NCBI RefSeq assembly: GCF_030315975.1
Contig: NZ_JASXSZ010000002.1
Coordinates: 186,001 to 250,000, forward strand
Source: Microbacterium candidum
GTDB taxonomy: Bacteria > Actinomycetota > Actinomycetes > Actinomycetales > Microbacteriaceae
DNA: 64,000 bases
Direction: 5' to 3'
Made by a program: the position numbers and the translations under genes. Positions 43,115-51,036 of the stretch are shown here, in pieces (position 1 is the first letter of the stretch; each line of letters opens with the position of its first letter). A model generated the notes under the pieces. That model was not told the origin of the DNA. It did not search any database and saw nothing but the letters and a program-made list of their open reading frames with translations.

Positions 43115-45766
43115 GTGGAGTTCGAGGGATCCGATCCGCCCGCTTCCGTCGACGGCCCGTGGCCGCTCGTGGGGCGCGACGTCGTCCTCGAACGCGCTCT
43201 CGTCGCGTTGCGCGGCGCGACCCGCACGATCGCCCTGTACGGGCCGTCCGGCGTCGGCAAGAGCCGTGTCGCCTTCGAGCTGGCCGCCGCCCTCGAGGAG
43301 GAGGGCTGGCTGTCGGTCACCATCGCGGGGAACCCTGCACTGTCGGCCGTGCCCCTGGCGACGCTCGCGCCCGTGCTCGCCCGGGATACCAGTGCGCCCA
43401 TCGCCTCCGCGACGGACGCGGTCGCCCTGTTCGCCGCGGCCAGCACGGTCCTGACCGACATCGGCGGAGGCCGCCGCATCCTTCTCGTCCTCGAGGACGC
43501 CGCAGCCGCGGACCCCGTCTCTGTCGCCCTGATCGCCCAGCTCACCGACGCGGGACACCTGCGCGTGCTCGCGACGGTCGCGGAGGGCGAGCCGCTCCCG
43601 GACGGCATGCTCGGCATCGCGGCGGCGCCCGATGCCGTGCGCATCGACCTGTCCGCCCTCGACGTCGACCAGACGGCCGAGCTCCTCGGGCTCGTGCTGG
43701 GCGCGCCGATCGCGCACCGGGCGGCCGTGGAGCTGCACCGGGCGTCGTCGGGCAATCCCCTCTTCCTGCGCGAGCTCGTGATCGGGGCGCAGGATGCGGG
43801 CACCCTCGTCCGCGCGGTCGACCATTGGCACCTGACCGGCGACCCCGTCGGCTCCCCCGCCCTGCGCGACCTCATCCGCGCCAGGCTCCGCTCGCTCACC
43901 CCCGAGGAGCGCGACGCGGTCGAGCGGCTCGCCCTCTGCCAGCCGCTCGCGCTCGACGAGTTCGCGCGGCCGGGGGCGCCTGAAGCGCTCGCCGACCTCG
44001 AGCAGCGCGGGCTCATCCGCGTGCACGAGGCGGGCGGGCGCATCCGGGTGCTCCTCACCCACCCGCAGTACGCGGCCGCCGTCCGGGAGACGATCCCGCG
44101 CATCCGCCAGGTCGCGCTCCTGGGCGAACAGGCCGACCTGATCGCCACGCGTGCGCCTTCACCCGCCGACGAGCTGCGGATCGCGCTGTGGCGGCTGGAT
44201 GCGGGGCGCCGCTCCGACCCCGGGCTCCTGCTGCGCACGGCGCACCTGGCACGACAGGCGCACGACCACCGCGGCGCCGAACGCCTCGTCGCGGCCGCCA
44301 TCGCGTCGGGCGCGGACGACGCGGGGTCGCACCTGCTGCACGCCCAGCTCCTGTGGGCCCTGATGCGTTCGGAGGATGCCCTGTCGGCCCTCGACCGCGC
44401 CCAGGCGCTCGCCGAGACGACCGCCGACGCGGGCGACGCACTGACGGCCATCACCACGCAGCGCGCGGAGATCGTCGGGTCGGACGAGGTGGGAAGCGCG
44501 CGCGGCATCCGCCTGATCGACGAGCTCGAGGGACGCTACCCCGAGCAGCGCGCGAAGCTCCTGCTCGGCAAGGCATCGCTGCTCGTGAACCTGGAGCACC
44601 CGCGGGACGCCCTCGCACTCGTGGATGCGGCCGCCCCCGCCTTCGGCGACACGCCCCTCGAGCGGGCGGTGCTCGCGCTCGCCAGGTCCGCCCCCCTCAA
44701 CGAGATGCAGCGGACCGACGAATCGACGGCGGGGGTCGAGGACGCCGTCGCCTACGCCCGCCAGGAGGGGTCGTTCATCCCCCGCCGGCGGGCGCTCATC
44801 GCCCTGGCGAACGGCTGCATCGCGGCGGATCGGCTCGCCGACGCGCGCACTGCCACCGTCGAGTCGCTGCACACGGCGATCGGCGACGACGATCAGTGGG
44901 CGGCACGCGTCGACGAGTTCATGATGGGGCGGATCTTCGAGCGGATGGGACGCCTCGACACCGCGGCCCGCTGGTTCCGCGACACCGTCAGCGGTGCGGA
45001 GCTGCACGGTCCGATCTCGCTGCGGGCGCCCTCCCTCGCCTTCCTGTCGATCATCTCCGCGCATCAGGGCGACCTCGAGTCAGCGCGGGCTGCGCGCGTC
45101 GCCATCGGCCCGGGCGACGACGAGGAGAAGCGCACGGTCCCCGCCGTGGCGGACGCGTGGATCGCACGGCTCGAGGGGGACGTTCCCCGGGCCGCCGCTC
45201 TCCTCGTCGCACTCGCCGAGGAGCTCGTCCCGAGGGGCGGCTACACCGGGGCCGCTGCCATCCTGCAGCACCTGGCGCGGCTCGGCCCCGCCGCGCAGGC
45301 CGCGGACGCGGCCGACCGGCTCGACGCCCTTCCGGTCCAGACGCCTGCCATCCGGCGGCGCGTGGCGCACGCGCGCGCCGAGGCGGACGGCGACGCGGCG
45401 GCCCTGCGTACGGCGGGCGCCGAGTGGGAGCGCATCGGCGCCCTCCTCTATGCGGCCGAGGCGTATGCGTCCGCGGGTCGCGCCGCGCGCGCCGCCGGCC
45501 ACGGACGCGAATCGTCGGCGGATCTGCAGCGGTCCGCATCGCTCGCCGCCGCGTGCGAGGGCGCGCGCACACCGCTGTTGAGCTTCGCGGATGCGAGCGA
45601 GCCCCTCACGCCGCGTGAGCGCGAGGTCGCGTCCCTCGCCGCGCAGGGGCTCAGTTCCAACGAGATCGCTCAGCGGCTGTTCCTGTCACCGCGGACGGTC
45701 AACAACCACCTGCAGTCGACGTACACGAAGCTCGGCATCCGCGGACGGCACGAACTCGCCGTCTGA
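43115..45766 (+). CDS. Large ATP-binding LuxR-family regulator (LAL/STAND type)
   Basis: An 883-residue regulator. The N-terminal ATPase has Walker A GPSGVGKS (43-50) and Walker B-like RILLVLEDAA. A long helical, TPR-like middle (about 350-800) follows, then a C-terminal LuxR helix-turn-helix with LTPREREVASLAAQGLSSNEIA and SPRTVNNHL. Such MalT-like proteins bind ATP plus a ligand, oligomerise, and activate at repeated sites. The GTG at 43115 has GAGG close upstream and GGGG at 10 bp. Four TRCTCA boxes lie just before the gene, and the globin gene converges 9 bp after it. The ligand is unknown. Confidence 0.9.
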   Translation: MEFEGSDPPASVDGPWPLVGRDVVLERALVALRGATRTIALYGPSGVGKSRVAFELAAALEEEGWLSVTIAGNPALSAVPLATLAPVLARDTSAPIASATDAVALFAAASTVLTDIGGGRRILLVLEDAAAADPVSVALIAQLTDAGHLRVLATVAEGEPLPDGMLGIAAAPDAVRIDLSALDVDQTAELLGLVLGAPIAHRAAVELHRASSGNPLFLRELVIGAQDAGTLVRAVDHWHLTGDPVGSPALRDLIRARLRSLTPEERDAVERLALCQPLALDEFARPGAPEALADLEQRGLIRVHEAGGRIRVLLTHPQYAAAVRETIPRIRQVALLGEQADLIATRAPSPADELRIALWRLDAGRRSDPGLLLRTAHLARQAHDHRGAERLVAAAIASGADDAGSHLLHAQLLWALMRSEDALSALDRAQALAETTADAGDALTAITTQRAEIVGSDEVGSARGIRLIDELEGRYPEQRAKLLLGKASLLVNLEHPRDALALVDAAAPAFGDTPLERAVLALARSAPLNEMQRTDESTAGVEDAVAYARQEGSFIPRRRALIALANGCIAADRLADARTATVESLHTAIGDDDQWAARVDEFMMGRIFERMGRLDTAARWFRDTVSGAELHGPISLRAPSLAFLSIISAHQGDLESARAARVAIGPGDDEEKRTVPAVADAWIARLEGDVPRAAALLVALAEELVPRGGYTGAAAILQHLARLGPAAQAADAADRLDALPVQTPAIRRRVAHARAEADGDAAALRTAGAEWERIGALLYAAEAYASAGRAARAAGHGRESSADLQRSASLAAACEGARTPLLSFADASEPLTPREREVASLAAQGLSSNEIAQRLFLSPRTVNNHLQSTYTKLGIRGRHELAV

Positions 45767-45775
45767 TGCGCGCGC

Positions 45776-46132
45776 TCAGACCCGGACGATATCGGCGCGG
45801 GTCGTCTCGAGGCGCTGCCCGACCGCGATGACCGCCTCGTTCGAGACGCCGAGGTCGGCGAGCGCCGTCATAAGCGTCCCGACGATGCGGTCGAACGCCG
45901 CATCGGTGATCTCGAGGTCGCTGTGCGCCTGGGCGAGCGCTCTTCCGCCGAACAGCTGCGGACCGCCGAAGGCGGCCGCGAGGAACGCCCTCTGATGGGC
46001 CTTCAGCCGATCCACGTCGATGTCGGCGAACCAGTGCGCGAGCTCGTCATCGGTCGTGACCCGGCCGTACATCACCGACACGGCCGTGCGCAGGCCGTCG
46101 GCCCCGCCGAGCTCGTCGTAGATCTCGTTCAT
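45776..46132 (-). CDS. Group I truncated haemoglobin
   Basis: A 118-residue haem protein of the trHbN type, linked in mycobacteria to nitric oxide detoxification. The key residues are present: B10 Tyr22 (VMYGRV), CD1 Phe35, E11 Gln47 (LKAHQ), the AAAFGG turn, and proximal F8 His70 (QAHSDLEI). Length is normal for group I. The ATG at 46132 has AAGGGG upstream and a good -10 TAGGAT (46153-46158). A TGAGCAA/TTGCTCA palindrome (46187-46203) centred about 49 bp before the likely start matches the boxes before the LuxR gene, so that regulator may control it. Confidence 0.9.
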   Translation of the reverse strand: MNEIYDELGGADGLRTAVSVMYGRVTTDDELAHWFADIDVDRLKAHQRAFLAAAFGGPQLFGGRALAQAHSDLEITDAAFDRIVGTLMTALADLGVSNEAVIAVGQRLETTRADIVRV

Positions 46133-46186
46133 GGCGCCCCTTCTCGAGCCTGATCCTAGGATCGCGGGGGCACCTCCCGCGAGGGA

Positions 46187-46203
46187 TGAGCAATCGTTGC
46201 TCA
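46187..46203 (-). promoter_or_regulatory. TGCTCA palindrome upstream of the globin
   Basis: TGAGCAA (46187-46193) and TTGCTCA (46197-46203) are separated by 3 bp: a perfect inverted repeat of the same hexamer found four times at 42964-43032. Relative to a TAGGAT -10 box (46153-46158) it sits at about -49, a typical activator site. Confidence 0.6.
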
Positions 46204-46248
46204 CCTTCTGATCCTCCCCAGGCATCAGACGGTGAGCGCGGTGCTGGA

Positions 46249-47979
46249 TCAGCGGGCGTGCCGGAACCGGATGCGGGTCCCCGGACGTGCCTGCGCGAGC
46301 AGATCGAGCGCGGCATCGGCGACGACTGCGATGACGGGGTAGCCGCCCGTCACCGGTCCGTCGGCGAGCAGAATCGTCGGCCGGCCGCTCGGGGGCACCT
46401 GCAGTGCGCCCGGCACCATCCCCTCGCTCGCGAGCTCGTCTCGGCGGGTGCGGACCAATTCCGGACCGTCGAGACGGATGCCGACCCGGTCGGCCTGCGC
46501 GCTCACGGTCCACACCGCGTCGAACAGCGTGGCGAGCGCGTCGCTCGTGAACCACGACGCCCGCGGACCCGGGGCGAGGGAGATCTCCAGCTCGTCGGGC
46601 GGCGCGCCCCACGGCGCGAGATCGGTGACCGGGATCGGCACCTCCTGGCCGTGTCCGATGTCGAGGGCGTCTCCGGCCGCAAGGCGCGCCGGGCCGATCC
46701 CCGCGAGCGTATCGGTGCTGCGCGAGCCGACCGCCGCGTGCGCGCCGACGCCGCCGCGGACGGCCAGATAGGCTCGCGCACCGTGCGCGAACCAGTCGGC
46801 GTGCAGCTGCGCGCCCCCGGGCAGGACGTGGGCGACATCCTGGTCGACCTCGCGCCCGTCGAGGGTCAGCGGTCCGATCGCGCCGGTGACGGCGAACCAC
46901 ACGTCTGCGGTCGCGACCGCACGGAATCCGCCCATCGCGATCTCGATGCCCGCGGCATCCTCGGCGTTCCCGACGAGGCGGTTCGCGGTGCGGAGCGCGG
47001 CGCGGTCCAGGGCGCCGGACCGCGCGATGCCGAGCGCCGCGCGCCCCGGACGCCCGAGATCCTGAACCGTCGCGAGCAGCCCCGGCTCGAGGATGCGGAG
47101 AGTCGCAGAGCGGCTGCCGGCCTCGTGCTCGTGGTCGCTGAGCTCCGGCTCCTGGTCGCCGGGGTTGTGCTCCCGGTCGCCGAGGTTCTGCTCCCGGTCG
47201 CCGAGCTTGTCGAGGCGTCGTAGCTGTGCGGCGGGGGACGACCCCTCGACAAGCTCGGGGACCGGATCGGGCTCGGGGGCCTGGACGGGCTCGGAGACCG
47301 AGGTGGGCTCGGGGACCGGGGCAGCGTCGACCGCTCGGAAGCGCACGCGCGTCCCGGGCGGGAGGAGGACGGAGGATGCGGCGTCCGCCGCGTCGGGGTC
47401 GAACAGCGTTGCAGCGGTGCGACCGATGAGGCGCCATCCGCCGGGTGTCTCCCGCGGATAGGCGCCGGAGAAGCCCGCGGCGAGACCGATCGCGCCGGCG
47501 GGGACGCGGGCGCGCGGCGATGCCAGCCGCGGCACGTCGTAGGGCCATTCGTGGCTGACGAGGTATCCGAATCCCGGCGCGAAGCCGGTGAACGCCACCT
47601 GCCACTCCACACCGGCGTGGGCGTCCACGAGCGCGGCCGGCGTGATGCCGAGGAGCGCGGCGGTCTCGTCGAGGTCCGCCCCGTCGTAGACGACGTCGAG
47701 GGCGACGGCATCCGCATCCTCGCGATCTCGTTCTTCGCCACCGGTGAGGCCGCCACCGTCCGAGCCTGCGGCCGCCCGCTCGATCCAGCTGCGCGCGGTC
47801 GCGAGCTGCAGGTGCGCAGGGTCGACGCGCACGAGCACGGTCCGCGCGGCGGGAACGAGCTCGACGACTCCGGACGGAGCGGACGCCGCGAGCGCGGCGT
47901 GCAGTCCGAGCACGTCGTCGAGCGAGCCGACCTCCGCCAGGAGCGCGGCATCGCCCATCGGCAGGACGACGACGTTCAC
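46249..47979 (-). CDS. pxpBC: 5-oxoprolinase subunits B and C, fused
   Basis: The ATP-dependent 5-oxoprolinase PxpABC opens 5-oxoproline to glutamate. This 576-residue protein fuses PxpB (about 1-215; FTGFAPGFGYL, PAGAIGLAAGFSGAYP) and PxpC (about 290-576; VQDLGRPGRAALGIARSGALD). The two subunits are separate genes in many bacteria. The linker (about 215-290) is a Glu/Asp/Pro/Arg-rich repeat made by four 21-bp units and a REP-like copy, not a conserved domain. GTG at 47979 overlaps the pxpA stop by 4 bp. Confidence 0.92.
   Translation of the reverse strand: MNVVVLPMGDAALLAEVGSLDDVLGLHAALAASAPSGVVELVPAARTVLVRVDPAHLQLATARSWIERAAAGSDGGGLTGGEERDREDADAVALDVVYDGADLDETAALLGITPAALVDAHAGVEWQVAFTGFAPGFGYLVSHEWPYDVPRLASPRARVPAGAIGLAAGFSGAYPRETPGGWRLIGRTAATLFDPDAADAASSVLLPPGTRVRFRAVDAAPVPEPTSVSEPVQAPEPDPVPELVEGSSPAAQLRRLDKLGDREQNLGDREHNPGDQEPELSDHEHEAGSRSATLRILEPGLLATVQDLGRPGRAALGIARSGALDRAALRTANRLVGNAEDAAGIEIAMGGFRAVATADVWFAVTGAIGPLTLDGREVDQDVAHVLPGGAQLHADWFAHGARAYLAVRGGVGAHAAVGSRSTDTLAGIGPARLAAGDALDIGHGQEVPIPVTDLAPWGAPPDELEISLAPGPRASWFTSDALATLFDAVWTVSAQADRVGIRLDGPELVRTRRDELASEGMVPGALQVPPSGRPTILLADGPVTGGYPVIAVVADAALDLLAQARPGTRIRFRHAR
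47132..47215. repeat. Four 21-bp tandem repeats in the pxpBC linker
   Basis: Units at 47132-47152, 47153-47173, 47174-47194 and 47195-47215 are variants of CGGTCGCCGAGGTTCTGCTC. They encode GDREHN-like repeats in PxpBC. The last unit runs into a truncated REP-like sequence (CCGAGCTTGTCGAGG). Confidence 0.7.
47242..47263 (+). repeat. REP-like palindrome copy 3 (inside pxpBC)
   Basis: A perfect copy of the 22-bp element within coding sequence; on the sense strand it encodes PVPELVEG. Related degenerate units (GGGCTCGGAGACCG, GGGCTCGGGGACCG) follow to about 47322. Confidence 0.75.
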
Positions 47980-48731
47980 CAGGGCGCCTCGACGGGGATG
48001 CCCGCGGAGTCGAGCGCCGAGCGCACCGCGCGGGCCATCGCGACGGCGGCCGGAGAGTCGCCGTGGACGCACAGGGATGCGGCATCCACCCGCACGACGG
48101 TGCCGTCGGCCGCCTCGACAGTGCCGTCCGCGACCAGCCGCAGTGCGCGGTCGGCGGCGGCCTGCGGGTCGTGCAGCAGATCGCGCGGCTCGCCGCGCGG
48201 GACGAGTGTGCCGTCGGCGCGGTATCCGCGGTCGAGGAACGCCTCGCGGAGGAAGGTCAGGTCGTGGTCGGCGGCCGCAGCCTCGATGGCTGCGCCGAGT
48301 CCGAGGATCGGGATCGGCCTGCCGAGATCGGATCCGAGCGCCGCGACGGCCGCCGCGACCGCGCGCGCGACAGAGGGGTCGCCGCCGGCCGCGTGGTACA
48401 GCGCGCCGTGCGGCTTGACGTAGCGGATGTCGGCGCCGGCATCCCGCAGCGCCGTCAGCTGCTGCGCGATCTGGCGCTGAAGCGTCCCGGCATCGACATC
48501 CATCGCCCGCCGGCCGAAATTCTGACGATCGACATAGGACGGATGCGCGCCGATCGCGACGCCTGTCCGCGCGGCGCGCGACGCCGCTTCGGCCATGGAT
48601 GCGGCATCCCCCGCGTGCCCGCCGCAGGCGATGCTGGCGCTCGAGATGACCGCGAACATGGCGTCGTCGTCCGCGGTCGGCACCCCGTCGACGGTCTCGC
48701 CGAGGTCGGCGTTGAGATCGATCGCGCGCAT
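47976..48731 (-). CDS. pxpA: 5-oxoprolinase subunit A (LamB/YcsF family)
   Basis: PxpA is the LamB/YcsF-type subunit of 5-oxoprolinase, acting with PxpB and PxpC. The 251 residues begin MRAIDLNADLGE, the family hallmark, and contain IACGGHAGD, GAHPSYVDRQNFGRR and VKPHGALYH. Length is standard. The ATG at 48731 has TACCGT 6 nt upstream, indicating a leaderless transcript. It is followed by the fused pxpBC with a 4-bp overlap, so the whole enzyme is one operon. It diverges from the spermidine-synthase-like gene. Confidence 0.95.
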   Translation of the reverse strand: MRAIDLNADLGETVDGVPTADDDAMFAVISSASIACGGHAGDAASMAEAASRAARTGVAIGAHPSYVDRQNFGRRAMDVDAGTLQRQIAQQLTALRDAGADIRYVKPHGALYHAAGGDPSVARAVAAAVAALGSDLGRPIPILGLGAAIEAAAADHDLTFLREAFLDRGYRADGTLVPRGEPRDLLHDPQAAADRALRLVADGTVEAADGTVVRVDAASLCVHGDSPAAVAMARAVRSALDSAGIPVEAPW

Positions 48732-48737
48732 GATCCC

Positions 48738-48743
48738 ACGGTA
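48738..48743 (-). promoter_or_regulatory. -10 box for leaderless pxpA
   Basis: TACCGT on the minus strand, then 6 nt, then the ATG at 48731. No Shine-Dalgarno sequence is visible. Confidence 0.5.
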
Positions 48744-48855
48744 CGCGGCCGCGGTCCGGACGCGCCCGATCTGCACGATTCAGGACATGCGCTGAGCGGA
48801 CGACATATCCGACTCGGCTGGCCATATCTCCTGCATCGCGCCGACGCGGCGCGGG

Positions 48856-48861
48856 TACCGT
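48856..48861 (+). promoter_or_regulatory. -10 box for leaderless spermidine-synthase-like gene
   Basis: TACCGT, then 6 nt, then the ATG at 48868. With the pxpA box it makes a symmetric pair of identical hexamers about 113 bp apart on opposite strands. Confidence 0.5.
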
Positions 48862-48867
48862 TGAGGC

Positions 48868-49728
48868 ATGGGCCGACGCGACGCACCCGAGCCCCCGCAC
48901 GTCCGGCTGTCGAGCGGCGCGATCGCGCGCATCGTGCCGGCGCCGTACACGAGCGGGTTCGAGCTCGAGGTCGACGGCACGCCGCAGTCCCACGTGGATC
49001 CGGAGGACCCGACCTACCTCAGCTTCGAGTACATCGCCCGGATGGGTGCGGTGATCGACCGGCTCCGGATGCCCGGTCAGCCGCTGACCGCGGTGCACTT
49101 GGGTGCAGGGGCGATGACGATCCCCCGGTATGTCGAGGCGACGCGGCCCGGCTCCCGTCAGCAGGTGGTCGAGATCGAGCCCGCCCTCGTCGAGCTCGTG
49201 CGCGCGCACCTGCCGCTGCCGCGCGGGGCGTCGATCCGCGTCCGCATCGGCGATGCGCGCGAGGTCCTCGGCAAGCTGCCGCCCGCGATGACCGGGAACG
49301 TCGACCTCCTCGTGAGCGACGTGTACTCCGGTGCGCAGACCCCTGCGCACCTCACGAGCGTCGAGTTCTATCGGGCGGCGGCGCGGATGCTGGCCCCCGA
49401 CGGCGTCCTCCTCGTCAACGTCGCCGACGGCGCCGGCCTCGCCTTCGCCCGCGGCCAGGTCGCGACCGTCCGGGCGGTGCTCCCCTACGCGGTGGTGCTC
49501 GCCGAGGTGCAGGTGCTGAAAGGTCGGCGATTCGGGAATCTCGTGATCGCGGCATCCCCGGCCCCCGTCCCCACCCACTGGCTGCCGCGGCTGCTCGCCG
49601 CGGGCCCGCACCCCGCGAAGGTCGCCGAGGGCGCGGAGCTCGACGAGTTCGAGCGGGGCGCCGTGCCGGTGACGGATGCGTCCGCCATCGCCTCCCCGAA
49701 GCCCAAGGAGTCGCTCTTCGAGCGGTGA
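48868..49728 (+). CDS. Spermidine-synthase-like SAM-binding protein
   Basis: A 286-residue Rossmann-fold protein related to polyamine synthases. The SAM/dcSAM-binding loop is HLGAGAMTIPRY (about 76-87), the acidic ribose-binding strand is VVEIEP, and the post-loop DLLVSDVYSG replaces the usual catalytic segment. Such proteins are common in actinobacteria and are often not true spermidine synthases, so the substrate is uncertain. It has no membrane helices. The gene probably has a leaderless transcript and stands alone, divergent from pxpA. Confidence 0.85.
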   Translation: MGRRDAPEPPHVRLSSGAIARIVPAPYTSGFELEVDGTPQSHVDPEDPTYLSFEYIARMGAVIDRLRMPGQPLTAVHLGAGAMTIPRYVEATRPGSRQQVVEIEPALVELVRAHLPLPRGASIRVRIGDAREVLGKLPPAMTGNVDLLVSDVYSGAQTPAHLTSVEFYRAAARMLAPDGVLLVNVADGAGLAFARGQVATVRAVLPYAVVLAEVQVLKGRRFGNLVIAASPAPVPTHWLPRLLAAGPHPAKVAEGAELDEFERGAVPVTDASAIASPKPKESLFER

Positions 49729-49810
49729 AGCCCGCCGGTCGCAAGGATCGGTGGGCTCTAGGTCACCGAGCTTGTGGAGGCGTGGCCACTTCCGAGGATG
49801 GCGGGGACGA

Positions 49811-49832
49811 TCCCTCGACGGGCTCGGGGACC
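49811..49832 (+). repeat. REP-like palindrome copy 4
   Basis: A copy of the 22-bp element (first base T instead of C) in the intergenic region before the ABC exporter. A degenerate piece, CCGAGCTTGTGGAGG, occurs at about 49764. An 11-bp inverted repeat follows (49865-49875 with 49892-49902), giving a composite element. Confidence 0.65.
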
Positions 49833-49864
49833 GCGAAACTCGAGAGATCTGCTCACCGCGTTTC

Positions 49865-49902
49865 GTCCCGGTCGCTGGCGCCCCTCGCGGTGCGACCGGG
49901 AC
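49865..49902. repeat. 11-bp inverted repeat next to REP-like copy 4
   Basis: GTCCCGGTCGC (49865-49875) pairs with GCGACCGGGAC (49892-49902) across a 16-nt loop. The preceding GCGTTTCGTC also occurs in the repeat region at 55205, so these may be parts of one composite BIME-like family. Confidence 0.5.
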
Positions 49903-49951
49903 TGGCGACAGCGGGCGACAGCGCGACGACAGCGCCGCGAAAGCGCGACCT

Positions 49952-49966
49952 TGCACCCTGGGTGCA
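49952..49966 (+). promoter_or_regulatory. Inverted repeat abutting the ABC transporter start
   Basis: TGCACCC-T-GGGTGCA (arms 49952-49958 and 49960-49966) is a perfect 7-bp inverted repeat whose last A is the first base of the ATG. It could be a repressor operator or a small hairpin at the 5' end. No Shine-Dalgarno sequence is visible. Confidence 0.45.
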
Positions 49967-51036
49967 TGACCACTCACACCACCGACTGGGCCCTCGAGGC
50001 CGACGGGCTCGTGAAGGTGTTCGGCGACAATCGGGCGGTCGACGGCGTCGACCTGCGCGTGAAAGCGGGCACCGTCTACGGCGTGCTCGGCCCCAACGGC
50101 GCAGGTAAGACCACCACCATCAACATGCTCGCGACGCTGCTGCGTCCGGACGGCGGCAGCGGCCGCGTCTTCGGCCATGACGTCGTCCGCCAGCCCAACG
50201 TCGTCCGCCAGCTCATCGGCGTCACGGGCCAGTTCGCGTCCGTCGACGAGACCCTCTCCGCCACCGAGAACCTCATGATCTTCGGGCGCCTGCTCGGGCT
50301 CTCCCGTGCCGACGCCCGTCGGAAGGCGCACGAACTCCTCGAGCGATTCTCGCTCACGGAGGCCGCCAAGCGTCCGCTGAAGAACTTCTCCGGCGGGATG
50401 CGGCGGCGCCTCGACCTCGCGGCATCCCTCATCGCGCAGCCTCCGCTCATCTTCCTCGACGAGCCGACGACGGGTCTCGACCCGCGCACGCGCGGCGAGA
50501 TGTGGGACACGATCCGCGAGCTCGTCGCGACCGGGTCGACCGTGCTCCTGACCACGCAGTACCTCGACGAGGCCGACCAGCTGGCCGGCCGCATCGCGGT
50601 CATCGACCGCGGCCGCGTGGTCGCCGAGGGCACTCCCGATGAGCTGAAGGGCTCCATCGGAACCTCGAGCCTGCAGCTGCGCGTGAAGGATGCCGCGGAC
50701 ATCGACGACACGATGCGGGCGATCGAGCAGGTGCTCGGCGTCCACGGCACGCTGTCGCCCGAGGCATCCCGCATCACCGCGCCCATGGCCGACCCCGATC
50801 GCGTCACCGACCTGCTCGTGACGCTGCGCGAGGCCGGCATCGCCCTCGACGAGATGAGCGTGCAGAAGCCGACGCTCGACGAGGTGTTCCTCACCATCAC
50901 CGGCCACGACGCCGCAGACCAGACCGACCCCTCGACGGGCTCGGGGACCGGGACGGGCTCGGGGACCGGGACGGGCTCGGGGACCGGGACGGGCTCGGGG
51001 ACCGGAACCCAGCAGAAGGAGGAGGTGCCGGCATGA
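49966..51036 (+). CDS. ABC transporter ATP-binding protein (DrrA-type)
   Basis: The ATPase of an ABC-2 exporter of the DrrA (daunorubicin resistance) family, 356 residues. Walker A is GPNGAGKTT (42-50), the signature is FSGGMRRR and Walker B is LIFLDEPTTGLDP. A DrrA C-terminal domain follows (about 225-315). The last 35 residues are a Gly/Ser/Thr repeat (STGSGTGTGSG...) encoded by four perfect 18-bp units derived from the REP-like element, so this tail is probably dispensable. The stop overlaps the permease start by 4 bp. The exported substrate is unknown. Confidence 0.92.
   Translation: MTTHTTDWALEADGLVKVFGDNRAVDGVDLRVKAGTVYGVLGPNGAGKTTTINMLATLLRPDGGSGRVFGHDVVRQPNVVRQLIGVTGQFASVDETLSATENLMIFGRLLGLSRADARRKAHELLERFSLTEAAKRPLKNFSGGMRRRLDLAASLIAQPPLIFLDEPTTGLDPRTRGEMWDTIRELVATGSTVLLTTQYLDEADQLAGRIAVIDRGRVVAEGTPDELKGSIGTSSLQLRVKDAADIDDTMRAIEQVLGVHGTLSPEASRITAPMADPDRVTDLLVTLREAGIALDEMSVQKPTLDEVFLTITGHDAADQTDPSTGSGTGTGSGTGTGSGTGTGSGTGTQQKEEVPA
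50928..51005 (+). repeat. REP-like copy 5 expanded into four 18-bp units
   Basis: A full 22-bp element at 50928-50949 merges with four 18-bp units GACGGGCTCGGGGACCGG (50934-50951, 50952-50969, 50970-50987, 50988-51005). All are in frame and encode the GTGTGS-type tail of the ABC ATPase. Confidence 0.9.
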
